This document shows positions 52,591 through 64,000 of a stretch of DNA of 64,000 nucleotides, piece after piece. The stretch is from NCBI GenBank assembly GCA_964023275.1, contig OZ029916.1:22910453-22974452 (forward strand), read 5' to 3'. The first letter of the stretch is position 1. Each line of letters starts with the position of its first letter. The notes under the pieces are model-generated. The model was given only the letters and a program-made list of their open reading frames with translations. It did no database searches and was not told the DNA's origin. Made by a program: the position numbers and the translations under genes. The DNA comes from Norana najaformis. Lineage: Eukaryota; Annelida; Clitellata; Crassiclitellata; Hormogastridae.

Positions 52591-53306
52591 CAGTGGCGGA
52601 GTTAGATGGATACTTAAGTTGTGGATGACTTGTTGATTAAGTCAACTTTAATATTATAAAAATGGTGTCTTCCATGTGGACATATAATAAAACCTGTTGC
52701 CGTTATTATTAATAATATGAAATTTCTTAAACGATACTTATTTTTAAATTTGTGAAATCATAATTATTAAAAATCTTGAAATACTTTAGCCTACATTCTA
52801 TCGCCCACACTTTACAACAATAATGCATACACAGAAATATAACACAAGGTCACGGAAAAAGTAAAATATATCTGAAAGTTCAACTTTGAAAAATAGCCTA
52901 GTTATAGTTAAAAAGTTGATAACACAGAGCTGCAGAAGATCAACTGATGGAAAGATCTAACAGAACTGACATAATGATAAGCAGCCATAAAAAGAAACAA
53001 AACAGTTACAATTTTTTATATTTGTATAGTGAGCGAACGATGAAGAATTTTCTGTTGACAGGATGCCACCCCAGGATGGAAGAGCGTGTGAGAGACTACA
53101 AGAGCTTGGAAAATGTTTGGTAATTTATTGGAGTATACATAAACTGAAATTTACTAAACAAGTAATATTTGTTCCTTAGCTGTGTAAATATCTTTCCTTT
53201 TCACCTCTAACTCCTGGTCGGGGCTGTGCCAATGTAACTCATAGCGTCCTTGCCCTCCAAGACACCTATTGTGGATTCTCTGCAAACCTAAAAGGATCCG
53301 CCACTA
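52591..53306. mobile_element. Possible non-autonomous hAT-type element with AGTGGCGGA ends
   Basis: The left end CAGTGGCGGAGTTAG and the right end GGATCCGCCACT (reverse complement AGTGGCGGATCC) share AGTGGCGGA in inverted orientation, 0.7 kb apart. The interior is AT-rich and non-coding. No 8-bp target duplication is apparent. Confidence 0.45.
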
Positions 53307-53915
53307 CACTGCATACAATTGTAATTTATATAGAGCGTGGTATTGGCGCACAAGTAATCTCAGCCGCCGCACTGTTTGGGTGGATCCTGAATCGAACTGA
53401 CGCTTACAAAACGAACCAGGACGTGCAGCGAATATGTGTAAGGTCTGGACAAGGGACGACGGATTCTGTTAACCGCTATAATGCTCTTACATGCTTATGT
53501 ATAACACCGAATTCCGGCGGATGTATCCATATAGGTTACTGTGGCAGGGCAGGGTCGCTCGGAATTCCCTGCGTGTTCGACATAATTATGTGCTAGTAAT
53601 TCTGCAGGCGTTTCTAGGCGGAATCGAGCCATACAGCTACGTACGGTGGTCGCTGGTTTCATTGCAGTGTCTGTATACATTAACACGCAGAAGTGCTGTA
53701 ACGTACAATTTCAAATGGCGGAAAGTACTTACCCGCTTAATTTATGGACGCCAAATCCGCACACATGAAATCACTGTCCCGTCAATCAAGGCACGCAGTC
53801 ATGCAACTACTCATCAAGTGAATTTGCATCCATTGGGTGAGAAACAATTCTAGTATCGACTCTGTGATATTTCATTTGGCGTCTGCGCATGCAGGTCAGC
53901 GAGTGCACCGTCCAT

Positions 53916-54000
53916 CATCCATTACGTCATCCATTACGTCATCCATTACGTCATCCATTACTTCATCCATTACGTCATCCATTACATCATCCATTACGCC
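53916..54000 (+). repeat. 12-bp tandem repeat, 7 copies, making CRE-like sites
   Basis: Unit CATCCATTACGT. The joined copies spell TTACGTCA four times, plus TTACTTCA and TTACATCA. TTACGTCA (TGACGTAA) is a bZIP CRE/ATF half-variant. No gene start is established beside it. Confidence 0.92.
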
Positions 54001-54599
54001 AGTTGCACAGCGCCTGCAAGAACTAAGTTATAACTGTTCGGTTACAGCTACAGTTACGAAAACTGAGCGGGTAACTGTAGGGGTTTCTTGCGGTGTGACA
54101 TATTGGAAAAGTCGGAACTTAAATGACATGCCGGTCCTTCGATGCAGGCAATAGGCCGCGCCCGTGTCAGTGCTTTGACTAATGGACTTTTCCAGACAAA
54201 AATGGAAAGGGAGGACATGAACGCTTTAGTCACGATCGGCTGCACGATCAAGAACAATCAATTTCACTTATACAAAATGAGACCTTCGTATAGTCTCGAT
54301 ATGGTTTCCGACTGCCGATATTTGCCTTTGAAACATTATAGAAAGATATATAACGCATACAGTGCTTATGAAACTGAGCGAATAGATGCGCGGTCTTTAT
54401 GTGCTTTCTGGCAGGGTTCATTAATTCCGCACAGCTCAAATCACACCCAAGCGGCCGTCCTTCTGAAAAGGGTTCTGGTCTGGCAAGGCAGCTGGCGTGG
54501 CCATCGCCAATAACCCCGACGCTACATGCAGTGCGTGCCTGCCATGGCCAATCGTGTCGATCAACCGGATCCGGGGGAATGTTCTCGATCGGACGACAA
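54001..54599. other. No gene supported
   Basis: Overlapping open frames on both strands lack recognisable domains or splice support. Confidence 0.35.
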
Positions 54600-54735
54600 T
54601 CGGAGAACGAACACAGGGACCTTAAATGTCGTGGTCCCCATTCAAATGGTGGTGAAGGATTTCACCCGATCAATTCATTGAAAAAATGAGCAGGGTCGAG
54701 GCCATACCGTCGCTATAGAAAAACGTGTACATGTA
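54600..54735 (+). repeat. S2 SINE copy
   Basis: CACAGGGACCTTAAATGTCG, GTGGTGAAGGATTTCACCC, GATCAATTCATTGAAAAAAT, GGTCGAGGCCATACCGTCGC, ACGTGTACATG. Confidence 0.78.
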
Positions 54736-56067
54736 CATGTATTTGGAAGATGAAATATGTTAGCCTATGGTCGTTCTGTTGGGCTGTCACTCAATGTAAC
54801 AAGCGGAGAATAAAGCGATAAGCAATTCGCTGCTGAATTAGCCGCGTAGTTGGCTGTAGCCATGATAACCCAAGTGCAGTCGCTGCTGCTAACCTTGACG
54901 TATGTTACTCAATCCGAACCGGATTCACTATTTACAAGCAGATAAACTTCGATTAGACTGAATGTCACTTCCACATGCCTAGGCTACGCGTTTTGGTGAA
55001 TCCAGCTGCTTCTGAGAGGGCATTGAAGACTCCATGACAAATATTTGCTTAACGAGTTTCATGACATCTTCATGAAACGAATCCCTGGCATAACTGAAAG
55101 CTTTATTGATTGAGGCATAGCCGTATGGGCTATTATGTCTGTCATCGAGTCCGATCCATGTTAACTCTCAAGGCAACAGTCTGTTGGAATGACAGGTGAT
55201 TAGGGCATACTAAGACATGTGCGTACTAAGGAACTCTTTATTCTTTAATGAACTTTAACACAATTAAGAGAAGCGTAGACAGAGAGGCTCTTGTGAGGTA
55301 CTTTAAAGGCGCTATATAAAGTCCATAGCTGATTACTCACTTACTGTGGAGCGAACTGATCTAAGATATTGGGGTAGCTCGATCCGACTTCCACCCTTGA
55401 TATTTCTTACCTCTCTAGAGGTAAAGAAGTCCGCTTCAATGACGAGAGCTGTTCAGCAAGTCAAAAACTCTTTTGGCTTCTAATTACTTGCTATAGTTTT
55501 ACTAGTTAACGACAAATAGGCATCAATGGACGATATTAAGCTGTTGTGTTTTAAAGACTTGTTCATAAGGTTCGAACCCGAACAATGCGCCAGAACTCAT
55601 CTAATGAACCAATTTTAGTATGGAGTCAATTGATAAAAATATCGGAGTAGCTTAACCAAGACAATCATTGAACCTAAATAATTGAGGACTCCTAGAAGTT
55701 TACGATTCTGGGTGGCGATTACCTGCGGCGGTTTATTCACCGCAGGTCTTCGCTTATTCCGCAGCTATTCATTACCTTCAGCTGTGGACCCTCCATAATA
55801 ACGCACAGCTATGGGATGACCATTATAGTTTACGACCAGAATGAGCTTAGATTGGCTGTTTGGTTGATTGCTGTATATTCAGCGAATCAATATGAATAAG
55901 ATTCCTCCGACTGTGGCGCCCTCTGTTTCCTTTGTTGACTCCTTGCGTTGATTGTCGACGGTTCTCGATCGTTGACTCGCTGTGGTTTCCGTCGGAAGCA
56001 TCGAGAAGACGGCTGTCTCGATAAACACGAGGCATTGTGGGAGGTGCTGATCTCTTTCGTCGAAGAA
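54736..56067. other. Intergenic, nothing firm
   Basis: GTAGCCATGATAAC (54856-54869) is an X-box with one mismatch, and AAAGGCGCTATATAAAG at about 55.3 kb resembles a LINE 3' tail. No exon identified. Confidence 0.35.
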
Positions 56068-56116
56068 CATTTCACTTCCGGCATGACTACAGCAGCGTCC
56101 CGTCGCCATAGTAACC
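56068..56116. promoter_or_regulatory. ETS plus RFX X-box cluster
   Basis: CACTTCCGG (56073-56081) is an ETS/GABP site. GTCGCCATAGTAAC (56102-56115) matches GTNRCC-NN-RGYAAC at every position. The surrounding 300 bp is richer in CpG than its neighbours. This is promoter-like, but the gene it would serve is not recognised. Confidence 0.35.
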
Positions 56117-58724
56117 GTACTTCGGCTGTTCTTGCATTAGAATGGCCCGATGATGAATGGCTTCTTCACGACGTCGTCCCACTCAGAGTAATTAAGCAAA
56201 GCCAGGGAAAACACAGAACTTCCTGTTGCTGCAAGAGGATATCAAGCCAACACACGCAACCATACTTGCAGTGGCTAAATTGCACATATAGTCTATAGAT
56301 TAGGTAAATCCACTAGAAAGCCTTCCTTGACAGGATTAGTGGCCCAATTGAATACTTTCGGACTGTTGTTGTACCCCAGACATATAAATAGGTTTGTTTG
56401 CTTGCTGCTTGGTTAATGCACATTAAGACAGAGACGTCTAAATGTGCAGTGAGTGGGTGGGAATGACGCACGATGCGTCCTAGAAATTTCAAGGGAAATA
56501 AAAATCTCAGCGAGCGTCGTAGAAATTTCAGAGAAAGCAAAAAAGCGAGTCAGCTTTTTCACAAGTTTCATGCTCAAGGTTTCAGCTTTAATGTTACTAA
56601 GGCATGTTGCCACTTCTAACTGTTCATCCCAGCACACTTCATTGCATCTGCGAGGATAAACAGAATCGCCATGCAAGTATTGATATTGATGAGGTATAAG
56701 ACCTAAATTTTGACAGTACATCAGCCACTGTAGTCAAGTTCGGAATTTCCCACTGTCTTTCTCCCACAGCGCACACGCAGAAATCTTTTTTTTTACGCCG
56801 AGGAAGAGACAAATTCTTTAACTGTCATCGAAATCATAAGATGGGGAGGAAGGGCCATTGGTCTCAGTGGCAAACATGGCCCAGAGGCAATGAGGCAATT
56901 CCTCAATTTGCAACGTTACTTATCAATAAAACGTAGTTACCAAAAACGCCCATGGCTTCATGCAGTCAGTTTTGCATTTTATATCAGTGATTACTAGGCT
57001 AGTCCTTTCTATCTTCCGTTTGTTAATGTAACTTAATATTACAAGGTCTATACATACCTGCGGTTCCCTGATCACTTGTGCTTGCGCAGGGCTATACGAA
57101 CGAATTTATAGCAAATCCGACCAGACCAGCCACAGGCCTTAAAAAGCCTCCAACGTTTCAATATCAGATTTTGTTAAAAGTGAAGATCTGTGAATATGTG
57201 CACAACGGAACCCAGATCATTTGTGCTTGTACTTCATTGTGACTCGACCAGACCATATCTGTTTGATTCACACTTTTTATCGTTTCTTAACCTTTCTAAA
57301 GCTGGTGTCTCGAGATAGGATGCGTTGCTATCAATGACTGGCACTCCTCTGGGTGATGGCAGAAGGCGCTGTAGTGCGCCGTCCTTTTAACCCGCATTTG
57401 TATTGTAATTGTGTACATACTTGACTAGATCTAGTGCAAACTGACTAGTTGTCATAATTTGCTAGGATTTAGTTAAGAATGACTAGATTTAGTATAATCT
57501 TAAGCCGGCCAGCAATAACATAGGTAAATAGTTAGACAGCGAAGGCCAGTTTAATTAATTTATGGATATTAAGTAGGTTTTCACAGGGAATTGGTTGTGT
57601 ATTGACTAAGCACGTCCACTGAAACCCGTTGTTCAACGAGGCTAATTTTAACTGTGGCAAAGCAAATTTTGAAATGCAGCCATAGTTTGCGAGAGGATCG
57701 TTTTAACCGTTGCAGCTGCAAGGCCGAACATGACTGTGAAGAATTTGAAAATTCTGACATCATTCAGCAGACGAACTTTATGCAAAGGATGTAAGAGTGA
57801 AACGGTTGAAATAACGGGATTCTTACGAAAAATAGCAGACGCGAGGGTCGTTATGGACCCCTTGTAATCTCAAAGTTTGAGATCTAATCGATCAATTTGA
57901 TTTTACTAAGTCACCGTGTAAGACGAAGTGAAGCGAAGTCTTAGCTGCAAGGAGCAGTGTCAAAGACTTACCGATCGAAATTTATCGATTCGTGCTGAAA
58001 TCGGAAGGTGGGGATTTGCTGCGAGTCTGAGCAGACTGAAGGAAATTAGATCGTCGTATTCGAACGTGTCTTCGTTCGTGAAACTGTGGAGTAGCTCATC
58101 ATCGAGTTGGTCGTCGAACTGAGAAACTTTCGATCGAAAATTCTTCGAAAGAACGGAGTAACTACTTGTCTACCAAGTGGTAATCACCGTCGTCTTGGAG
58201 GTTCGGCATTTTGCCCTCTTTCCTTTGAAGGACTGTGAGAAAATTGCACCGCCGTGTGTAAGGTTGAAACGAATCCATTCATCTGCTGAAGAACTTGTGA
58301 AAGACTGAATATGGAGAATATCACATTGGGGAAGGGAAGTTAAATTTTACTACGTCTTATAAATAATTTGCTGGCCTTCCCTCACCGAATCCGTTATATT
58401 TTTAGTCGCAGACGGCATAAGTATAAGTAGGGCTTGTTAAGGACCAAGTATGCAACGGACTATTGTTGTATCACGTGATATTCGTGATAGTGACAATTCA
58501 AATTTGTAAGCTACTAATCATCGGTTGTGCTTTCCATGGTTGATAGACACATTCACTGTGTCACTTAGCATTTTGTACGTAAAAGTTGTGGCAATCCATC
58601 CAAAAGGGAAATTGGCAGATTGGAAGGGAATGACGGTGAAATTAAGAAATTAACTGCGTTATTGCCCTTGGAGGGATGCACACTTTGCATTAAGCTTACT
58701 TATTAAGTTATTTATCTGCTTGTC
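56117..58724. other. Intergenic, no gene supported
   Basis: CTAG-rich sequence at 57.42-57.50 kb and a near-palindrome AATCTCAAAGTTTGAGATC at about 57.87 kb. The open frames at 57.9-58.1 kb have no recognised domain. Confidence 0.4.
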
Positions 58725-58907
58725 TATATGGGGCTCGGTAGCATACTGTAACGCGGAGAGTACGGGTTCCAGCCTCCTCCCAGGCGGTTACTATGTAGGG
58801 GCCTTGAGTAAGTTCTGAACTCAAAATTTCTCGGTGCCATCGATTGATGCTAAGTCATTATGCAGTGGCGCCTAATAAATGCAGAAATAATAAAATAATA
58901 TTGTTGA
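58725..58907 (+). repeat. tRNA-derived SINE with LINE-B 3' tail
   Basis: The head GCTCGGTAGCATACTGTAAC (A-box-like) and GGGTTCCAGCC (B-box-like) is followed by a body and then GGTGCCATCGATTGATGC, ATTATGCAGTGGCGCC and an AATA-rich end. The terminal 45 bases match LINE-B, which suggests it uses LINE-B machinery. Confidence 0.65.
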
Positions 58908-61228
58908 CTCTTGCCGCCTATAATTAAGAGAAAGGACAGTTATCGTCTGTTCGTTCGCGGCTCACGGCGTTCACCTGCTTCGTACGTGGCAATATTGTGG
59001 TCGATTCGTAAAGTTCTGTTGCCAAGACTACGACCGGACACCCGCCGCATCCATTAAGTCAGTCGTAGATTCAGTTGCAGTCGGGTTTCTGCCGCAGCTT
59101 TAGTGCCGAACTGCGTTGTTCTCGTGCTCTTACGACCGTCGAACATCATTAAAACGCTACATTGTCCAACTTGGTTTCAGTTGCGACTGTAGAACACTAT
59201 AACGTAATGGCGAAGACACGAAAAAGCTTCCCATAGACCATGTACACAATCATCATGCATTGTCCTGGGACTTTGGTAGTCCACGATCGCAATAATGCTT
59301 ACATGTTAGCATCCAAAGTTAATTGTCAATTAGGGACCATGAACGGTAGAAGCATTCTTACTAGCAGCCACTTATAAAGCTTTTATGATGAGAACATAAA
59401 TCGTTAATAGGGGTGTAATGGAACTGAGAAGGCGATGATGCGAAATACGGCCATAAATAGAGGGCATTATATAATATGATGAACAATTAATTATATAAGC
59501 AATTAATTAACTGTAGTATTGTGGAAGTAAGTTAGTTATAGATAAAAGGCAGAAACATTTGAGCATGACTGATGCAAAAACTAAAGGACGACAGCCAGAG
59601 GAAAGGAGGCAGCCAAAGGCACACATATACGAAGACATGGCTCCAAAGTGCAACACTTGCAAGCGAGGGGACTGGAAGGAGTGCGATCTGCGAGACAGAC
59701 AGCAGAACACTGGAATGCGAGCCATGATGATACAGAAATGGAGGAAGAGGGAAAGAGGAATGCGATTCAAGTCCGCCACCAGCAGACTACAGGAAATTAA
59801 GCCATGATAATGCGGCGAGGCAGGAAGATGAAGAAACAATGCGATTCAAGTCTGCCGCCAGGAGCTGGAAGAAAGATTTAAAATGGAACGGACAAGCGAG
59901 TCGAGGTTCACTCTCAGCGACATGTGAAGAGGAATCCTCTCTCGATTGAAACAGGCTGCAACGACCGAGGAACAGACGAAAGAGGGTGCGGTAGAAATAA
60001 GTTAGCTGCAGGAGAGAGAAACTAGGGTATGTCTAAGAACATCGTGACTCTGTAAATAGGTTGTACATAGACTCGTTGTTAGAAACAAAAGCATCGCGTG
60101 AACAATCTTCGTTAACGAACCAAGACCCCGAGAAAAAAGAAGCCAGTAACACCGCTAACAATAAACAAATGTTTTAGACTGACCACTGACTAGTGTTTTA
60201 GATTGACCGCCAATCGTCTTTTTATACATTAAGTCTCGTGGCAGCAGTCTTTAAAACATTACAAGGGGCAACTAGTTAGGCAGTATAAATCTAATCTAAT
60301 TTGATCTGATCTAATCTAGTCTAATGTAATATAATCTAGTCTAGCCTAGCCTAGAATTAATATTAAATATTTAGTGAACGTTTAGATTAACTATAGGTCG
60401 TGCCTAAAACAAAAAGTAAATTTGTCAGATGTAGAATATAGCATGTTTTCAAATCAGTTTGAATCAGAATATATACTTGGACCTGTACATGTCTGAGCTG
60501 ACCGACAAGCTTTAAAGAAGAGGGGAAATGCTCGAAACAACAGTACTATTCTACCATTTAGACCTACAGTGCATATAATATGCAGTAGAGACTAGAAAAC
60601 CTGTACACTGCGAACGTTGCTTTCTATCACTTGGTAAACCAAACCTATTGAAATGAACCAAATTAAAAGGGTCCTGTAATGTAATATGATGTTACGCTTT
60701 ATATTGCGCACGAGTTAGCCCATACGCAATCTACGAGTGAATATCTTTGGTATTCTTGGCGTTTTCTGTTGGTTTCTTAAGGGGTCACAGCACATGGTTA
60801 ATCAACTGAAATAGATTTTGTGAACTTTCGTCAAAGAAAGTTCACGAGACGAGCATGGCTTTTATCCGATAAAACTTTCAAAGTGTTTAGTTCGTCTGTT
60901 TGGTGCATGAATCAAAGTTTTAAAGTCCAGCGGAACATTATTTTTTAAATATACATTTAGATATAAGAAGTCTGAAATTTCAAGCTGTGGTTATCATTTG
61001 TCGGTATAACTTGTTAATGCCAGGAACATTTTGTCGGCAGCTTGATGTCTCCAGCCTTGTAGAATATACTTGATCTAGTTTAATGTAACCGGACGTTTTA
61101 ATTTTGCTTTCAAATCCTCTCCAAAAGCTCTGAGCAGCTTTATACAAAGCAGTAGCTAAATGTATATTGGATTTGGTCAAGCACGACTGAACAGAATTGG
61201 AATGGAATTTCATTTTGAAAGACAGGTT
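58908..61228. other. Intergenic, nothing recognised
   Basis: Includes a degenerate TCTAA/TCTAG pentamer tract at 60.28-60.36 kb. No coding signal. Confidence 0.4.
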
Positions 61229-61500
61229 CAAGAATCGTAATCGTAAACTTGAAATTTATAAGGCGCTACTTAAAAGCTAAGCGTGGGCACCAGCTTATTC
61301 ACGAGCGCTGCGTCAATTCAATGGGGTTATCCAAATATTCCATGTCAAGAACCAAGTCCAGTTGCCAGAAAACCAGATAAAGAAGGGAGAAAAGGAACTG
61401 ATAAGATGGGTTGTGTTTAAGTTGAGAGAAACGGGAAGGCAGCGGATTCGATGGATCAGGGTGGGAAAGAAAGACAGAGCAGAATGTTTCAACTAGGCAA
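61229..61500 (-). mobile_element. Diverged LINE-A 3' end
   Basis: AATCGTAATCGTAA tail, GGCGCTACTTAAAAGCTAAG, CACCAGCTTATTCACGAGCG, AAGAACCAAGTCCAG: the LINE-A order with many changes, so an old copy. Confidence 0.6.
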
Positions 61501-61849
61501 TGATCTCGAAAGATGTTTAAAGTGGTGGTAGCTGAAATAGGATGAAGAAAAGAAACCAGCTACGACACTCGTCTATCGTCGTGATTTGCAAGAGAGTTCT
61601 GCAATCACTTAGTTTAATTGAAATTGATGTTGATGGTGGATTCAAGAGCCTCTCGCATTGTTTTGTCTAGTTGTTCCAGCAAAGAGTGACCCTAACAAAA
61701 AAGGATCATTTAAGGACTTGGCTAAGTTTGTAAACGCCAAAAGATAACCTCAGCGAAAAAATGAGCATTTTTGCGGCTTACATTTATCGGTGTTTTGTGC
61801 TTCCGGGAATTTAATGGCGAGTGGAGGAAAGTTTGATTAGCTAATGTTT

Positions 61850-61985
61850 TGGAGCTTTTGGATACGATTGAGTTTGAAGCAACAGGCCTATCAGTCCCAG
61901 AGCTTGATGACAGTAATACTGGTGGGGGAGCCCCTCGCTTTAAATTAGAGCATCACATTTTGCAACTTTTGCTGAACAGTTAAGT
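61850..61985 (+). pseudogene. Short coding relic, unrecognised
   Basis: A plus-strand frame LANVLELLDTIEFEATGLSV, then PELDD and GGGAPRFKLEHHILQLLLNS to a stop. The GAPRF(K/D)...QL.FLL pattern recalls a transposase-like family common in invertebrate genomes, but I cannot name it with confidence. A further shifted stretch (ACATAAIRQVLAQGMCCGRQ) lies at about 62.18 kb. Confidence 0.3.
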
Positions 61986-62540
61986 TGATCCGGTAGGCCA
62001 TGTAGGAGAACACTAGTCACTATAGACTGGACTAAATCAAAGACGTTTAGGTTTTATAACTATTGTCATGAATGTTACTGATAAGTAGCTATTTAGTACA
62101 CTATGTTAAGTTTTTATTATTATTTATTTCATCAGATAAATATGATCCCTCGGGATTTAAAAATGAGTGGAGATGAAAAATTGCATGTGCAACGGCAGCT
62201 ATTCGTCAAGTTCTGGCTCAGGGAATGTGCTGCGGAAGGCAGTTCCATTGAAGTGGTGAATTGTTAATGCCGAGCGTTGCAAAAATTGTCATCTTTCTGG
62301 CATATCCTGAGATATTAGGGCTTTACTGCAGCTTCATCCCAGCCAGAAGGAAATGATAAATGACAAGAGGTTGGCTGTAGTTAGCATTTTTTTTATGCTC
62401 ATATAGCTATACAGACTTGCCCAAATACTACGCAACGCTGTACAGAGGTGGCATCGATACTGAGCTTATTAAATGCAAGTTTTTGCAGACGCTGGGTAAG
62501 AAGGCACGTTTTTTAAAATTGCATCTAAAAACATATTACC

Positions 62541-62647
62541 AGCATGGGGCATATTAACAGCGCTGGACATACCTTCGTCACGCTTTGGTTATTGAACACC
62601 CAAATCGTGACGAAGGTAAGTCCAGCGCTATTAATATGCCCCATGCT
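62541..62647. mobile_element. 107-bp near-perfect foldback
   Basis: Arms 62541-62582 and 62606-62647 pair at about 40 of 42 positions around a 23-base loop. The element begins AGCATGGGGCATATTAA and ends with its complement. Such high arm identity points to recent origin or maintained pairing. No clear target duplication. Confidence 0.85.
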
Positions 62648-64000
62648 TTCAAAGGCCTGCAGAACAAATTAATACTACATGTGGCAGGATATTTTTGCTG
62701 TTTTTCATTTTATTTTGGACATAGGATATTATTCCGAGAATAAGATGAAAAATTATGTTTGAGAGACTTATGATATCTGGGATGGCAATGGTCATTATTA
62801 CTGGCTAGACTAGACTTGTCTAACTTAATCTAACCTTCAAGTCATATTCAAGAACCGTCATCCGTTGGAAAAGTCCGGTAGAAACCAATATAGCTTATCA
62901 AAAAATAACATTACATAACTACATAGCATGAAAATATAAGGCGTTGTCATGGGAGACACTGCATCGTATATGCACATCTAGGCCTACACACGGGGCATGA
63001 AACACCCAGCACATCTCTTCCTTGTATCCCTTCTTGAGTCTGGTAATCAATAAGAGTCATATATCACGACAGAGCTATCGAAGAATCTCTGTCGCAGTCG
63101 CGTTTCGAAATCTGCGGGATTGAAGAGGTGTCCCTGCCACCCAATCACCCAATCTTTTACTTGCTACGCTCCTCTAGATGCACTGTACACATTTGCTTTG
63201 CATTGATTTAAGATTTATGCAACCCAACGACCCGATCTAAATATAAGGCAAACACATTGGCAAACTACTAGATCTATTTCTGCAATTACACAACATAAAA
63301 GAGTTGAGTTCAGGTCGGAAAATAAGAGATACAATCAAACTATTTCTGTATCACCGCATCTATTGGTCTGTTTATTTACATAATGGTCCATTAAAATACA
63401 TCGAAGTTTACCTAAAGATTATCGAAATCATAACCGAGTTAGGATTAATGTTCATTTGAGTGTTTTGTATTGTATACGGCATTTCATACTCAGCCTTTGT
63501 AATTCAAGACCTGGGTCCATTTTGTTTTTTTTGTGGTGGATGGTTTTTGTAAGATATTTGGCAATGATCCTAATGTAGATAGGGCCTATCTAGTTTATTC
63601 AGGCATGACGGGGCGGGAAATGTCCACCCAGTTTTGACCAGGGAAGATTTGTCTGTGGTTGCAGCTGAATGACCCTAGTACTTAGAGAGTCAATCTAGAC
63701 ATTATATAGTGTCTTATAAGAAACTCTTGAAGGCGCACCTCTCCAGCCTGAACGATGTAATAGTTATGTGCTTAACCGTATTCTTTCCTTAAACCAAAAG
63801 ATAAAGCCATATCTCTTGCAAGTCGTACGAGTTGTGCGAGAATCTCAAAACGTTCGCAGTGCAAAAATTTGTAAGAGCGGATTTAAGTGAACTGCACGAA
63901 ACCGGATTTTACAGGGAACGCAATACATTTGTCCAGTGGGGAGATGGTCTAAACAATCGAGGAAAAATTCCCTCTATGTAATCTTCTGTTCACTTATGCT
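62648..64000. other. Intergenic to right edge, nothing recognised
   Basis: No domain, repeat family or motif identified. Confidence 0.4.

Noticed and set aside
53491..53853. 120-codon plus-strand frame
   Set aside because: No recognisable domain, and it runs through tRNA-poor, motif-free sequence; likely chance.

Overview
The window is metazoan nuclear DNA: spliced genes with GT-AG introns, long gene-poor stretches, many 3-to-4-base microsatellites, and several SINE, LINE and hAT families. The content (a cilium gene, an AP-4 subunit, a neuropeptide-type GPCR, long GATA/GACA arrays) fits a marine invertebrate, most likely a lophotrochozoan such as a mollusc. That placement is an inference; no marker here fixes it.

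The gene-bearing part is bases 1-19.9 kb. The minus strand of 1-5.0 kb carries the first seven coding exons of IFT88 (246 residues, then off the left edge). At 7.7-11.2 kb the plus strand carries AP4B1 in three coding exons, 533 residues, ending where the trunk ends, so the usual hinge and ear are absent. Converging on it from the right is a five-exon DNAJB6-type J-protein (minus strand, 12.68-19.88 kb, 221 residues) whose J domain reads HPE instead of HPD. For all three genes I joined the exons by hand; reading phases agree at every junction. IFT88 and AP4B1 diverge from a 2.7-kb interval filled mostly with retroelement ends.

The rest (20-64 kb) has one further clear gene, the main exon of a rhodopsin-class peptide GPCR (38.44-39.68 kb, minus). 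Around it are mobile elements and simple repeats: a complete-ended hAT element with an 8-bp target duplication (40.77-42.15 kb), two non-LTR retrotransposon families seen mainly as 3' ends (called LINE-A, with an ATTACG-type tail, and LINE-B, with an ATT tail), two reverse-transcriptase relics, a tRNA-derived SINE with eight copies all on the plus strand (called S2), a second tRNA-derived SINE (called SINE-C), two near-perfect foldbacks, a 47-bp satellite, and GATA/GACA arrays up to about 520 bp. Two or three orphan exon-like segments and some promoter-like motif clusters (RFX X-box, ETS, CRE) may mark genes I could not identify.

The genes do not form a pathway. IFT88 acts in intraflagellar transport, AP4B1 in trans-Golgi sorting, the J-protein in Hsp70 chaperoning, and the GPCR in peptide signalling.
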